Below, one piece after another: positions 1-12,643 of a DNA stretch of 64,000 nt. The stretch is from NCBI RefSeq assembly GCF_000499845.2, contig NC_023758.2, positions 6,805,080 through 6,869,079 of the forward strand, given 5' to 3'. The notes below the pieces were generated by a model. That model saw only the letters and a program-made list of their open reading frames with translations, had not been told where the DNA came from and did no database searches. Position 1 is the stretch's first letter; each line of letters opens with the position of its first letter. Source of the stretch: Phaseolus vulgaris (lineage: Eukaryota; Streptophyta; Magnoliopsida; Fabales; Fabaceae). A program made the position numbers and the translations under genes.

Positions 1-1142
1 CCAATTTCATGTGTTCAAATTGTATTTTGATATGTTTAATACTTCTTTTACAATCTAAGGTCTATTCATTGATTCAAACACTTATGATATCTTTGAAAAA
101 CAATTTCATCTGTTAAAATTGTATTTTGATATGTTTAATACTTCTTTCATTTACAATCTAAGGATTTATAACCTAGGAAACTATAAGAAATTGAATGCTC
201 TGTATAGTAATAGTTTAAAAGTATCTAAACTATTGAAAACAAGCGTATTACTTAGCTAAATGTTTGCAACTGGTTCTTTTCGCAATTAACTGAATGAAAA
301 CACTTATCATATCTTTGAAAACCAATTTCATGTGTTTTAATTGTATTTTGATATGTTTAATACTTCTTTTACAATCTAAGGTCTATTCATTGATTGAAAC
401 ACTTATGATATCTTTGAAAAACAATTTCATCTGTTAATATTGTGTTTTGATATATTTAATACTTCTTTCATTTACAATCTAAGGTTTTATAACCTAGGAA
501 ACTATAAGAAATTGAATGTTCTGTATAGTAATAGTTTAAAAGTATCTTAACTATTGAAAACAAGCGTATTACTTAGCTAAATGTTTGCAACTGGTTCTTT
601 TCGCTATTAATTGAATGAAAACACTTATCATATCTTTGGAAACCAATTTCATGTGTTCAAATTATATTTTGATATGTTTAATACTTCTTTTACAATCTAA
701 GGTCTATTCATTGATTCAAACACTTATGATATCTTTGAAAAACAATTTCATCTGTTAAAATTGTATTTTGATATGTTTAATACTTCTTTCATTTACAATC
801 TAAGGATTTATAACCTAGGAAACTATAAGAAATTGAATGCTCTGTATAGTAATAGTTTAAAAGTATCTTAACTATTGAAAACAAGCGTATTACTTAGCTA
901 AATGTTTGCAACTGGTTCTTTTCGCAATTAACTGAATGAAAACACTTATCATATCTTTGAAAACCAATTTCATGTGTTTTAATTGTATTTTGATATGTTT
1001 AATACTTCTTTTACAATCTAAGGTCTATTCATTGATTGAAACACTTATGATATCTTTGAAAAACAATTTCATCTGTTAATATTGTGTTTTGATATATTTA
1101 ATACTTCTTTCATTTACAATCTAAGGTTTTATAACCTAGGAA
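1..1142 (+). repeat. 642-bp dimer duplication at the left edge
   Basis: Bases 1 to about 500 repeat at 643 to about 1142 with very few differences (for example ATTGTATTTTG versus ATTATATTTTG, and GTATCTAAAC versus GTATCTTAAC). The first unit, with GATTC, AAGGATTT and GAATGCTC, therefore copies the unit at 643. The unit expected from the 4545-bp periodicity (seen at 4546 and 9091) has GATTG, AAGGTTTT and GAATGTTC instead. This marks the left boundary of HOR register. Confidence 0.8.
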
Positions 1143-4100
1143 ACTATAAGAAAGTGAATGTTCTGTATAATAATAGTTTCAAAGTATCTTAACTATGGAA
1201 AACAAGCGTATTACTTAGCTAAATGTTTGCAACTTGTTCTTTTCGCTATTTACTGGTTGAAAACATTTTTGATATCTTTGACAACCAATTTCATGTCTTA
1301 AAATTGTGTTCTGATATGTTTAACATTTCTTTTACAATCTTAGTGTATGAATTGATTGAAACACTTATGAATATATTCGAAAAACAATTTGACGTGTTAA
1401 AATTGTGTTTTCATATATTTTTTACAAACTAAGGTCTATTAATTGATTCAAACACTTATGATACCTTTGAAAAACCATTTCATGTGTTCAAATTGTATTT
1501 TGATATGTTTAATACTTCTTTTACAATCTAAGGTCTATTCATTGATTGAAACACTTATGATATCATGGAAAAACAATTTCATCTGTTAAAATTGTGTTTT
1601 CATATGTTTAATACTTCTTTCATTTACAATCTAAAGTTTTATAACCTAGGAAAATAAAAGAAAGTGAATGTTCTGTATAATAATAGTTTAAAAGTATCTT
1701 AACTATTGAAAACAAGCGTATTACTTAGCTAAATGTTTGCAACTGGTTCTTTTCGCTATTAACTGAATGAAAACACTTATGATATGTTTGAAAACCAATT
1801 TCATGTGTTCAAATTGTATTTTGATATGGTTAATACTTCTTTTACAATCTAAGGTCTATTCATTGATTGAAACACTTATGATATCTTTGAAAAACAATTT
1901 CATCTGTTAAAATTGTGTTTTGATATGTTTAATACTTCTTTCATTTACAATCTAAGGTTTTATAACCTAGGAAACTATAAGAAGGTGAATGTTCTGTATA
2001 ATAATAGTTTAAACGTATCTTAACTATGGAAAACAAGCGTAATACTTAGCTAAATGTTTGCAACTTGTTCTTTTTGCAATTTACTGATTGGAAAACACTT
2101 ATGATATCTTTGAAAACCAATTTCATGTGTTAAAATTCTGTTTTGATATGTTTAATATTTGTTTTACAATCTAAGGTCTATTCATTGATTGAAACACTTA
2201 TGATATCTTGGAAAAACAATTTCATCTGTTAAAATTGTGTTTTCATATGTTTAATACTTCTTTCATTTACAATCTAACGTTTTATAACCTAGGAAAATAA
2301 CAGAAAGTGAATGTTCTGTATAATAATAGTTTAAAAGTATCTTAACTATTGAAAACAAGCGTATTACTTAGCTAAATGTTTGCAACTGGTTCTTTTCGCT
2401 ATTAACTGAATGAAAACACTTATCATATCTTTGGAAAACAATTTCATGTGTTCAAATTGTATTTTGATATGTTTAATACTTCTTTTACAATCTAAGGTCT
2501 ATTCATTGATTGAAACACTTATGATATCTTTGAAAAACAATTTCATCTGTTAAAATTGTATTTTGATATGTTTAATACTTCTTTCATTTACAATCTAAGG
2601 ATTTATAACCTAGGAAACTATAAGAAATTGAATGTTCTGTATAGTAATAGTTTAAAAGTATCTTAACTATTGAAAACAAGCGTATTACTTAGCTAAATGT
2701 TTGCAACTGGTTCTTTTCGCAATTAACTGAATGAAAACACTTATCATATCTTTGAAAACCAATTTCATGTGTTTTAATTGTATTTTGATATGTTTAATAC
2801 TTCTTTTACAATCTAAGGTCTATTCATTGATTGAAACACTTATGATATCTTTGAAAAAAAATTCATCAATTGTGTTTTGATATGTTTAATACTTCTTTCA
2901 TTTACAATCTAAGGTTTTATAACCTAGGAAACTATAAGCAAGTGAATGTTCTGTATAATAATAGTTTAAAAGTATCTTAACTATTGAAAACAAGCGTATT
3001 ACTTAGTTAAATGTTTGCAATTTGTTCTTTTCGCTATTTACTGATTGAAAACACTTATCATATCTTTGAAAACCAATTTCATGTGTTCAAATTGTATTTT
3101 GATATGTTTAATACTTCTTTTACAATCTAAGGTCTATTCATTGATTGAAACACTTATGATATCTTTGAAAAACAATTTCATCTGTTAAAATTGTGTTTTG
3201 ATATGTTTAATACTTCTTTCATTTACAATCTAAGGTTTTATAACCTAGGAAACTATAAGAAAGTGAATGTTCTGTATAATAATAGTTTCAAAGTATCTTA
3301 ACTATTGAAAACAAGCGTATTACTTAGCTAAATGTTTGCAACTGGTTCTTTTCGCTATTAACTGAATGAAAACACTTATCATATCTTTGCAAACCAATTT
3401 CATCTGTTCAAATTGTATTTTGATATGTTTAATACTTCTTTTACAATCTAAGGTCTATTCATTGATTGAAACACTTATGATATCTTTGAAAAACAATTTC
3501 ATCTGTTAAAATTGTGTTTTGATATGTTTAATACTTCTTTCATTTACAATCTAAGGTTTTATAACCTAGGAAACTATAAGAAAGTGAATGTTCTGTATAA
3601 TAATAGTTTAAAAGTATCTTAACTATGGAAAACAACCGTATTACTTAGCTAAATGTTTGCAACTGGTTCTTTTCGCTATTAACTGAATGAAAACACATTA
3701 CATATCTTTGAAAACCAATTTCATCTGTTCAAATTGTATTTTGATATGTTTAATACTTCTTTTACAATCTAAGGTCTATTCATTGATTGAAACACTTATG
3801 ATATCTTGGAAAAACAATTTCATCTGTTAAAATTGTGTTTTGATATGTTTAATACTTCTTTCATTTACAATCTAAGGTTTTATAACCTAGGAAACTATAA
3901 GAAGGTGAATGTTCTGTATAATAATAGTTTCAAAGTATCTTAACTATGGAAAACAAGCGTATTACTTAGCTAAATGTTTGCAACTTGTTCTTTTCGCAAT
4001 TTACTGATTGAAAACACTTATGATATCTTTGAAAACCAATTTCATGGGTTAAAATTCTGTTTTGATATGTTTAATATTTCTTTTACAATCTTAGTCTATT

Positions 4101-4707
4101 AATTGATCGAAACACTTATGAATATATTCGAAAAACAATTTCACGTGTTAAAATTGTGTTTTCATATATTTTTTACAATCTAAGGTCTATTAATTGATTC
4201 AAACATTTATGATACCTTTGAAAAACCATTTCATGTGTTCAAATTGTATTTTGATATGTTTAATACTTCTTTTACAATCTAAGGTCTATTCATTGATTGA
4301 AACACTTATGATATCATGGAAAAACAATTTCATCTGTTAAAATTGTGTTTTCATATGTTTAATACTTCTTTCATTTACAATCTAACGTTTTATAACCTAG
4401 GAAAATAAAAGAAAGTGAATGTTCTGTATAATAATAGTTTAAAAGTATCTTAACTATTGAAAACAAGCGTATTACTTAGCTAAATGTTTGCAACTGGTTC
4501 TTTTCGCTATTAATTGAATGAAAACACTTATCATATCTTTGGAAACCAATTTCATGTGTTCAAATTGTATTTTGATATGTTTAATACTTCTTTTACAATC
4601 TAAGGTCTATTCATTGATTGAAACACTTATGATATCTTTGAAAAACAATTTCATCTGTTAAAATTGTGTTTTGATATGTTTAATACTTCTTTCATTTACA
4701 ATCTAAG
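163..4707 (+). repeat. 4545-bp higher-order repeat, copy 1
   Basis: Thirteen units have these spacings between CCTAGG cores, starting at 172: 321, 321, 321, 510, 321, 322, 321, 314, 321, 321, 321, 510, 321. The sum is 4545. Characteristic features are CATCTG in B, AACTGGTTC and CACTTATCAT, a 1-bp insertion GATTGGAAAA near 2090, and the 7-bp-deleted B near 2860. The first module C differs from the other two copies, so close identity starts at about 240. Confidence 0.92.
1126..1635 (+). repeat. 510-bp extended unit C-A'-D-E-B (first of about 20)
   Basis: The order is C, A', D, E, B: 119+99+90+99+103 = 510. Further copies start at about 3877, 5671, 8422, 10216, 17639, 20717 (511 bp), 31251, 33148 (511 bp), 33980, 39206, 42185, 44522, 46859, 51023, 51755, 54413, 58133 and 60570. 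A 609-bp relative starts at 61080. The 511-bp versions carry an extra T in ATTACTTTAG. These units carry the D module with GAATATATTC and, in about 16 copies, CACGTG. Confidence 0.9.
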
Positions 4708-7700
4708 GTTTTATAACCTAGGAAACTATAAGAAAGTGAATGTTCTGTATAATAATAGTTTAAAAGTATCTTAACTATTGAAAACAAGCGTATTACTTAG
4801 CTAAATGTTTGCAACTGGTTCTTTTCGCAATTAACTGAATGAAAACACTTATCATATCTTTGAAAACCAATTTCATGTGTTTTAATTGTATTTTGATATG
4901 TTTAATACTTCTTTTACAATCTAAGGTCTATTCATTGATTGAAACACTTATGATATCTTTGAAAAACAATTTCATCTGTTAATATTGTGTTTTGATATAT
5001 TTAATACTTCTTTCATTTACAATCTAAGGTTTTATAACCTAGGAAACTATAAGAAATTGAATGTTCTGTATAGTAATAGTTTAAAAGTATCTTAACTATT
5101 GAAAACAAGCGTATTACTTAGCTAAATGTTTGCAACTGGTTCTTTTCGCTATTAATTGAATGAAAACACTTATCATATCTTTGGAAACCAATTTCATGTG
5201 TTCAAATTGTATTTTGATATGTTTAATACTTCTTTTACAATCTAAGGTCTATTCATTGATTCAAACACTTATGATATCTTTGAAAAACAATTTCATCTGT
5301 TAAAATTGTATTTTGATATGTTTAATACTTCTTTCATTTACAATCTAAGGATTTATAACCTAGGAAACTATAAGAAATTGAATGCTCTGTATAGTAATAG
5401 TTTAAAAGTATCTTAACTATTGAAAACAAGCGTATTACTTAGCTAAATGTTTGCAACTGGTTCTTTTCGCAATTAACTGAATGAAAACACTTATCATATC
5501 TTTGAAAACCAATTTCATGTGTTTTAATTGTATTTTGATATGTTTAATACTTCTTTTACAATCTAAGGTCTATTCATTGATTGAAACACTTATGATATCT
5601 TTGAAAAACAATTTCATCTGTTAATATTGTGTTTTGATATATTTAATACTTCTTTCATTTACAATCTAAGGTTTTATAACCTAGGAAACTATAAGAAAGT
5701 GAATGTTCTGTATAATAATAGTTTCAAAGTATCTTAACTATGGAAAACAAGCGTATTACTTAGCTAAATGTTTGCAACTTGTTCTTTTCGCTATTTACTG
5801 GTTGAAAACATTTTTGATATCTTTGACAACCAATTTCATGTCTTAAAATTGTGTTCTGATATGTTTAACATTTCTTTTACAATCTTAGTGTATGAATTGA
5901 TTGAAACACTTATGAATATATTCGAAAAACAATTTGACGTGTTAAAATTGTGTTTTCATATATTTTTTACAAACTAAGGTCTATTAATTGATTCAAACAC
6001 TTATGATACCTTTGAAAAACCATTTCATGTGTTCAAATTGTATTTTGATATGTTTAATACTTCTTTTACAATCTAAGGTCTATTCATTGATTGAAACACT
6101 TATGATATCATGGAAAAACAATTTCATCTGTTAAAATTGTGTTTTCATATGTTTAATACTTCTTTCATTTACAATCTAAAGTTTTATAACCTAGGAAAAT
6201 AAAAGAAAGTGAATGTTCTGTATAATAATAGTTTAAAAGTATCTTAACTATTGAAAACAAGCGTATTACTTAGCTAAATGTTTGCAACTGGTTCTTTTCG
6301 CTATTAACTGAATGAAAACACTTATGATATGTTTGAAAACCAATTTCATGTGTTCAAATTGTATTTTGATATGGTTAATACTTCTTTTACAATCTAAGGT
6401 CTATTCATTGATTGAAACACTTATGATATCTTTGAAAAACAATTTCATCTGTTAAAATTGTGTTTTGATATGTTTAATACTTCTTTCATTTACAATCTAA
6501 GGTTTTATAACCTAGGAAACTATAAGAAGGTGAATGTTCTGTATAATAATAGTTTAAACGTATCTTAACTATGGAAAACAAGCGTAATACTTAGCTAAAT
6601 GTTTGCAACTTGTTCTTTTTGCAATTTACTGATTGGAAAACACTTATGATATCTTTGAAAACCAATTTCATGTGTTAAAATTCTGTTTTGATATGTTTAA
6701 TATTTGTTTTACAATCTAAGGTCTATTCATTGATTGAAACACTTATGATATCTTGGAAAAACAATTTCATCTGTTAAAATTGTGTTTTCATATGTTTAAT
6801 ACTTCTTTCATTTACAATCTAACGTTTTATAACCTAGGAAAATAACAGAAAGTGAATGTTCTGTATAATAATAGTTTAAAAGTATCTTAACTATTGAAAA
6901 CAAGCGTATTACTTAGCTAAATGTTTGCAACTGGTTCTTTTCGCTATTAACTGAATGAAAACACTTATCATATCTTTGGAAAACAATTTCATGTGTTCAA
7001 ATTGTATTTTGATATGTTTAATACTTCTTTTACAATCTAAGGTCTATTCATTGATTGAAACACTTATGATATCTTTGAAAAACAATTTCATCTGTTAAAA
7101 TTGTATTTTGATATGTTTAATACTTCTTTCATTTACAATCTAAGGATTTATAACCTAGGAAACTATAAGAAATTGAATGTTCTGTATAGTAATAGTTTAA
7201 AAGTATCTTAACTATTGAAAACAAGCGTATTACTTAGCTAAATGTTTGCAACTGGTTCTTTTCGCAATTAACTGAATGAAAACACTTATCATATCTTTGA
7301 AAACCAATTTCATGTGTTTTAATTGTATTTTGATATGTTTAATACTTCTTTTACAATCTAAGGTCTATTCATTGATTGAAACACTTATGATATCTTTGAA
7401 AAAAAATTCATCAATTGTGTTTTGATATGTTTAATACTTCTTTCATTTACAATCTAAGGTTTTATAACCTAGGAAACTATAAGCAAGTGAATGTTCTGTA
7501 TAATAATAGTTTAAAAGTATCTTAACTATTGAAAACAAGCGTATTACTTAGTTAAATGTTTGCAATTTGTTCTTTTCGCTATTTACTGATTGAAAACACT
7601 TATCATATCTTTGAAAACCAATTTCATGTGTTCAAATTGTATTTTGATATGTTTAATACTTCTTTTACAATCTAAGGTCTATTCATTGATTGAAACACTT

Positions 7701-9252
7701 ATGATATCTTTGAAAAACAATTTCATCTGTTAAAATTGTGTTTTGATATGTTTAATACTTCTTTCATTTACAATCTAAGGTTTTATAACCTAGGAAACTA
7801 TAAGAAAGTGAATGTTCTGTATAATAATAGTTTCAAAGTATCTTAACTATTGAAAACAAGCGTATTACTTAGCTAAATGTTTGCAACTGGTTCTTTTCGC
7901 TATTAACTGAATGAAAACACTTATCATATCTTTGCAAACCAATTTCATCTGTTCAAATTGTATTTTGATATGTTTAATACTTCTTTTACAATCTAAGGTC
8001 TATTCATTGATTGAAACACTTATGATATCTTTGAAAAACAATTTCATCTGTTAAAATTGTGTTTTGATATGTTTAATACTTCTTTCATTTACAATCTAAG
8101 GTTTTATAACCTAGGAAACTATAAGAAAGTGAATGTTCTGTATAATAATAGTTTAAAAGTATCTTAACTATGGAAAACAACCGTATTACTTAGCTAAATG
8201 TTTGCAACTGGTTCTTTTCGCTATTAACTGAATGAAAACACATTACATATCTTTGAAAACCAATTTCATCTGTTCAAATTGTATTTTGATATGTTTAATA
8301 CTTCTTTTACAATCTAAGGTCTATTCATTGATTGAAACACTTATGATATCTTGGAAAAACAATTTCATCTGTTAAAATTGTGTTTTGATATGTTTAATAC
8401 TTCTTTCATTTACAATCTAAGGTTTTATAACCTAGGAAACTATAAGAAGGTGAATGTTCTGTATAATAATAGTTTCAAAGTATCTTAACTATGGAAAACA
8501 AGCGTATTACTTAGCTAAATGTTTGCAACTTGTTCTTTTCGCAATTTACTGATTGAAAACACTTATGATATCTTTGAAAACCAATTTCATGGGTTAAAAT
8601 TCTGTTTTGATATGTTTAATATTTCTTTTACAATCTTAGTCTATTAATTGATCGAAACACTTATGAATATATTCGAAAAACAATTTCACGTGTTAAAATT
8701 GTGTTTTCATATATTTTTTACAATCTAAGGTCTATTAATTGATTCAAACATTTATGATACCTTTGAAAAACCATTTCATGTGTTCAAATTGTATTTTGAT
8801 ATGTTTAATACTTCTTTTACAATCTAAGGTCTATTCATTGATTGAAACACTTATGATATCATGGAAAAACAATTTCATCTGTTAAAATTGTGTTTTCATA
8901 TGTTTAATACTTCTTTCATTTACAATCTAACGTTTTATAACCTAGGAAAATAAAAGAAAGTGAATGTTCTGTATAATAATAGTTTAAAAGTATCTTAACT
9001 ATTGAAAACAAGCGTATTACTTAGCTAAATGTTTGCAACTGGTTCTTTTCGCTATTAATTGAATGAAAACACTTATCATATCTTTGGAAACCAATTTCAT
9101 GTGTTCAAATTGTATTTTGATATGTTTAATACTTCTTTTACAATCTAAGGTCTATTCATTGATTGAAACACTTATGATATCTTTGAAAAACAATTTCATC
9201 TGTTAAAATTGTGTTTTGATATGTTTAATACTTCTTTCATTTACAATCTAAG
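4708..9252 (+). repeat. 4545-bp higher-order repeat, copy 2
   Basis: It repeats the unit order of the preceding copy, including private marks: GATTGGAAAA, the 314-bp unit ending at 7468, AACAACCGTATT near 8178, and the two 510-bp units ending at 6190 and 8941. Stretches compared by eye are identical, which suggests recent duplication or strong homogenisation. Confidence 0.92.
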
Positions 9253-12200
9253 GTTTTATAACCTAGGAAACTATAAGAAAGTGAATGTTCTGTATAATAA
9301 TAGTTTAAAAGTATCTTAACTATTGAAAACAAGCGTATTACTTAGCTAAATGTTTGCAACTGGTTCTTTTCGCAATTAACTGAATGAAAACACTTATCAT
9401 ATCTTTGAAAACCAATTTCATGTGTTTTAATTGTATTTTGATATGTTTAATACTTCTTTTACAATCTAAGGTCTATTCATTGATTGAAACACTTATGATA
9501 TCTTTGAAAAACAATTTCATCTGTTAATATTGTGTTTTGATATATTTAATACTTCTTTCATTTACAATCTAAGGTTTTATAACCTAGGAAACTATAAGAA
9601 ATTGAATGTTCTGTATAGTAATAGTTTAAAAGTATCTTAACTATTGAAAACAAGCGTATTACTTAGCTAAATGTTTGCAACTGGTTCTTTTCGCTATTAA
9701 TTGAATGAAAACACTTATCATATCTTTGGAAACCAATTTCATGTGTTCAAATTGTATTTTGATATGTTTAATACTTCTTTTACAATCTAAGGTCTATTCA
9801 TTGATTCAAACACTTATGATATCTTTGAAAAACAATTTCATCTGTTAAAATTGTATTTTGATATGTTTAATACTTCTTTCATTTACAATCTAAGGATTTA
9901 TAACCTAGGAAACTATAAGAAATTGAATGCTCTGTATAGTAATAGTTTAAAAGTATCTTAACTATTGAAAACAAGCGTATTACTTAGCTAAATGTTTGCA
10001 ACTGGTTCTTTTCGCAATTAACTGAATGAAAACACTTATCATATCTTTGAAAACCAATTTCATGTGTTTTAATTGTATTTTGATATGTTTAATACTTCTT
10101 TTACAATCTAAGGTCTATTCATTGATTGAAACACTTATGATATCTTTGAAAAACAATTTCATCTGTTAATATTGTGTTTTGATATATTTAATACTTCTTT
10201 CATTTACAATCTAAGGTTTTATAACCTAGGAAACTATAAGAAAGTGAATGTTCTGTATAATAATAGTTTCAAAGTATCTTAACTATGGAAAACAAGCGTA
10301 TTACTTAGCTAAATGTTTGCAACTTGTTCTTTTCGCTATTTACTGGTTGAAAACATTTTTGATATCTTTGACAACCAATTTCATGTCTTAAAATTGTGTT
10401 CTGATATGTTTAACATTTCTTTTACAATCTTAGTGTATGAATTGATTGAAACACTTATGAATATATTCGAAAAACAATTTGACGTGTTAAAATTGTGTTT
10501 TCATATATTTTTTACAAACTAAGGTCTATTAATTGATTCAAACACTTATGATACCTTTGAAAAACCATTTCATGTGTTCAAATTGTATTTTGATATGTTT
10601 AATACTTCTTTTACAATCTAAGGTCTATTCATTGATTGAAACACTTATGATATCATGGAAAAACAATTTCATCTGTTAAAATTGTGTTTTCATATGTTTA
10701 ATACTTCTTTCATTTACAATCTAAAGTTTTATAACCTAGGAAAATAAAAGAAAGTGAATGTTCTGTATAATAATAGTTTAAAAGTATCTTAACTATTGAA
10801 AACAAGCGTATTACTTAGCTAAATGTTTGCAACTGGTTCTTTTCGCTATTAACTGAATGAAAACACTTATGATATGTTTGAAAACCAATTTCATGTGTTC
10901 AAATTGTATTTTGATATGGTTAATACTTCTTTTACAATCTAAGGTCTATTCATTGATTGAAACACTTATGATATCTTTGAAAAACAATTTCATCTGTTAA
11001 AATTGTGTTTTGATATGTTTAATACTTCTTTCATTTACAATCTAAGGTTTTATAACCTAGGAAACTATAAGAAGGTGAATGTTCTGTATAATAATAGTTT
11101 AAACGTATCTTAACTATGGAAAACAAGCGTAATACTTAGCTAAATGTTTGCCACTTGTTCTTTTTGCAATTTACTGATTGAAAACACTTATGATATCTTT
11201 GAAAACCAATTTCATGTGTTAAAATTCTGTTTTGATATGTTTAATATTTGTTTTACAATCTAAGGTCTATTCATTGATTGAAACACTTATGATATCTTGG
11301 AAAAACAATTTCATCTGTTAAAATTGTATTTTCATATGTTTAATACTTCTTTCATTTACAATCTAAGGATTTATAACCTAGGAAACTATAAGAAATTGAA
11401 TGTTCTGTATAGTAATAGTTTAAAAGTATCTTAACTATTGAAAACAAGCGTATTACTTAGCTAAATGTTTGCAACTGGTTCTTTTCGCAATTAACTGAAT
11501 GAAAACACTTATCATATCTTTGAAAACCAATTTCATGTGTTTTAATTGTATTTTGATATGTTTAATACTTCTTTTACAATCTAAGGTCTATTCATTGATT
11601 GAAACACTTATGATATCTTTGAAAAAAATTCATCAATTGTGTTTTGATATGTTTAATACTTCTTTCATTTACAATCTAAGGTTTTATAACCTAGGAAACT
11701 ATAAGCAAGTGAATGTTCTGTATAATAATAGTTTAAAAGTATCTTAACTATTGAAAACAAGCGTATTACTTAGCTAAATGTTTGCAATTTGTTCTTTTCG
11801 CTATTTACTGATTGAAAACACTTATCATATCTTTGAAAACCAATTTCATCTGTTCAAATTGTATTTTGATATGTTTAATACTTCTTTTACAATCTAAGGT
11901 CTATTCATTGATTGAAACACTTATGATATCTTTGAAAAACAATTTCATCTGTTAAAATTGTGTTTTGATATGTTTAATACTTCTTTCATTTACAATCTAA
12001 GGTTTTATAACCTAGGAAACTATAAGCAAGTGAATGTTCTGTATAATAATAGTTTCAAAGTATCTTAACTATTGAAAACAAGGGTATTACTTAGCTAAAT
12101 GTTTGCAACTGGTTCTTTTCGCTATTAACTGAATGAAAACACTTATCATATCTTTGAAAACCAATTTCATCTGTTCAAATTGTATTTTGATATGTTTAAT

Positions 12201-12643
12201 ACTTCTTTTACAATCTAAGGTCTATTCATTGATTGAAACACTTATGATATCTTTGAAAAACAATTTCATCTGTTAAAATTGTGTTTTGATATGTTTAATA
12301 CTTCTTTCATTTACAATCTAAGGTTTGTTCACCTAGGAAACAATAAGAAAGCGAATGTTCTGTATAATAATAGTTTCAAAGTATCTTAACTATGGAAAAC
12401 AACCGTATTACTTAGCTAAATGTTTGCAACTGGTTCTTTACGCAATTAACTGAATGAAAACACTTATCATATCTTTGAAAACCAATTTCATCTGTTCAAA
12501 TTGTATTTTGATATGTTTAATACTTCTTTTACAATCTAAGGTCTATTCATTGATTGAAACACTTATGATATATTGGAAAAACAATTTCATCTGTTAAAAT
12601 TGTGTTTTGATATGTTTAATACTTCTTTCATTTACAATCTAAG
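9253..12643 (+). repeat. 4545-bp higher-order repeat, copy 3 (truncated, one unit deleted)
   Basis: It follows the HOR order to about 11,325, then skips one unit. A sixth-type unit front is joined to a seventh-type C (AAGGATTT, GTATAGTAATAG) at about 11,325-11,367. After that it follows the HOR at an offset shortened by one unit. It keeps AAGCAAGTG (11.7 kb) and AACAACCG (12.4 kb), though with more private changes (AAGGTTTGTTCACC near 12,325). Similarity fades near 12.65 kb. Confidence 0.82.

Noticed and set aside
1223..1432. 69-codon frame repeated identically at 5768 and 10313
   Set aside because: It lies across C/A'/D of the 510-bp unit and is conserved only because the whole 4545-bp HOR is. 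The homologous units at 4.0 and 8.5 kb do not keep it.
11499..11747. 82-codon frame crossing from A through the 7-bp-deleted B into C
   Set aside because: It depends on one fewer A in a homopolymer compared with the HOR copy at 2.86 kb, so it is a chance frame in satellite DNA.
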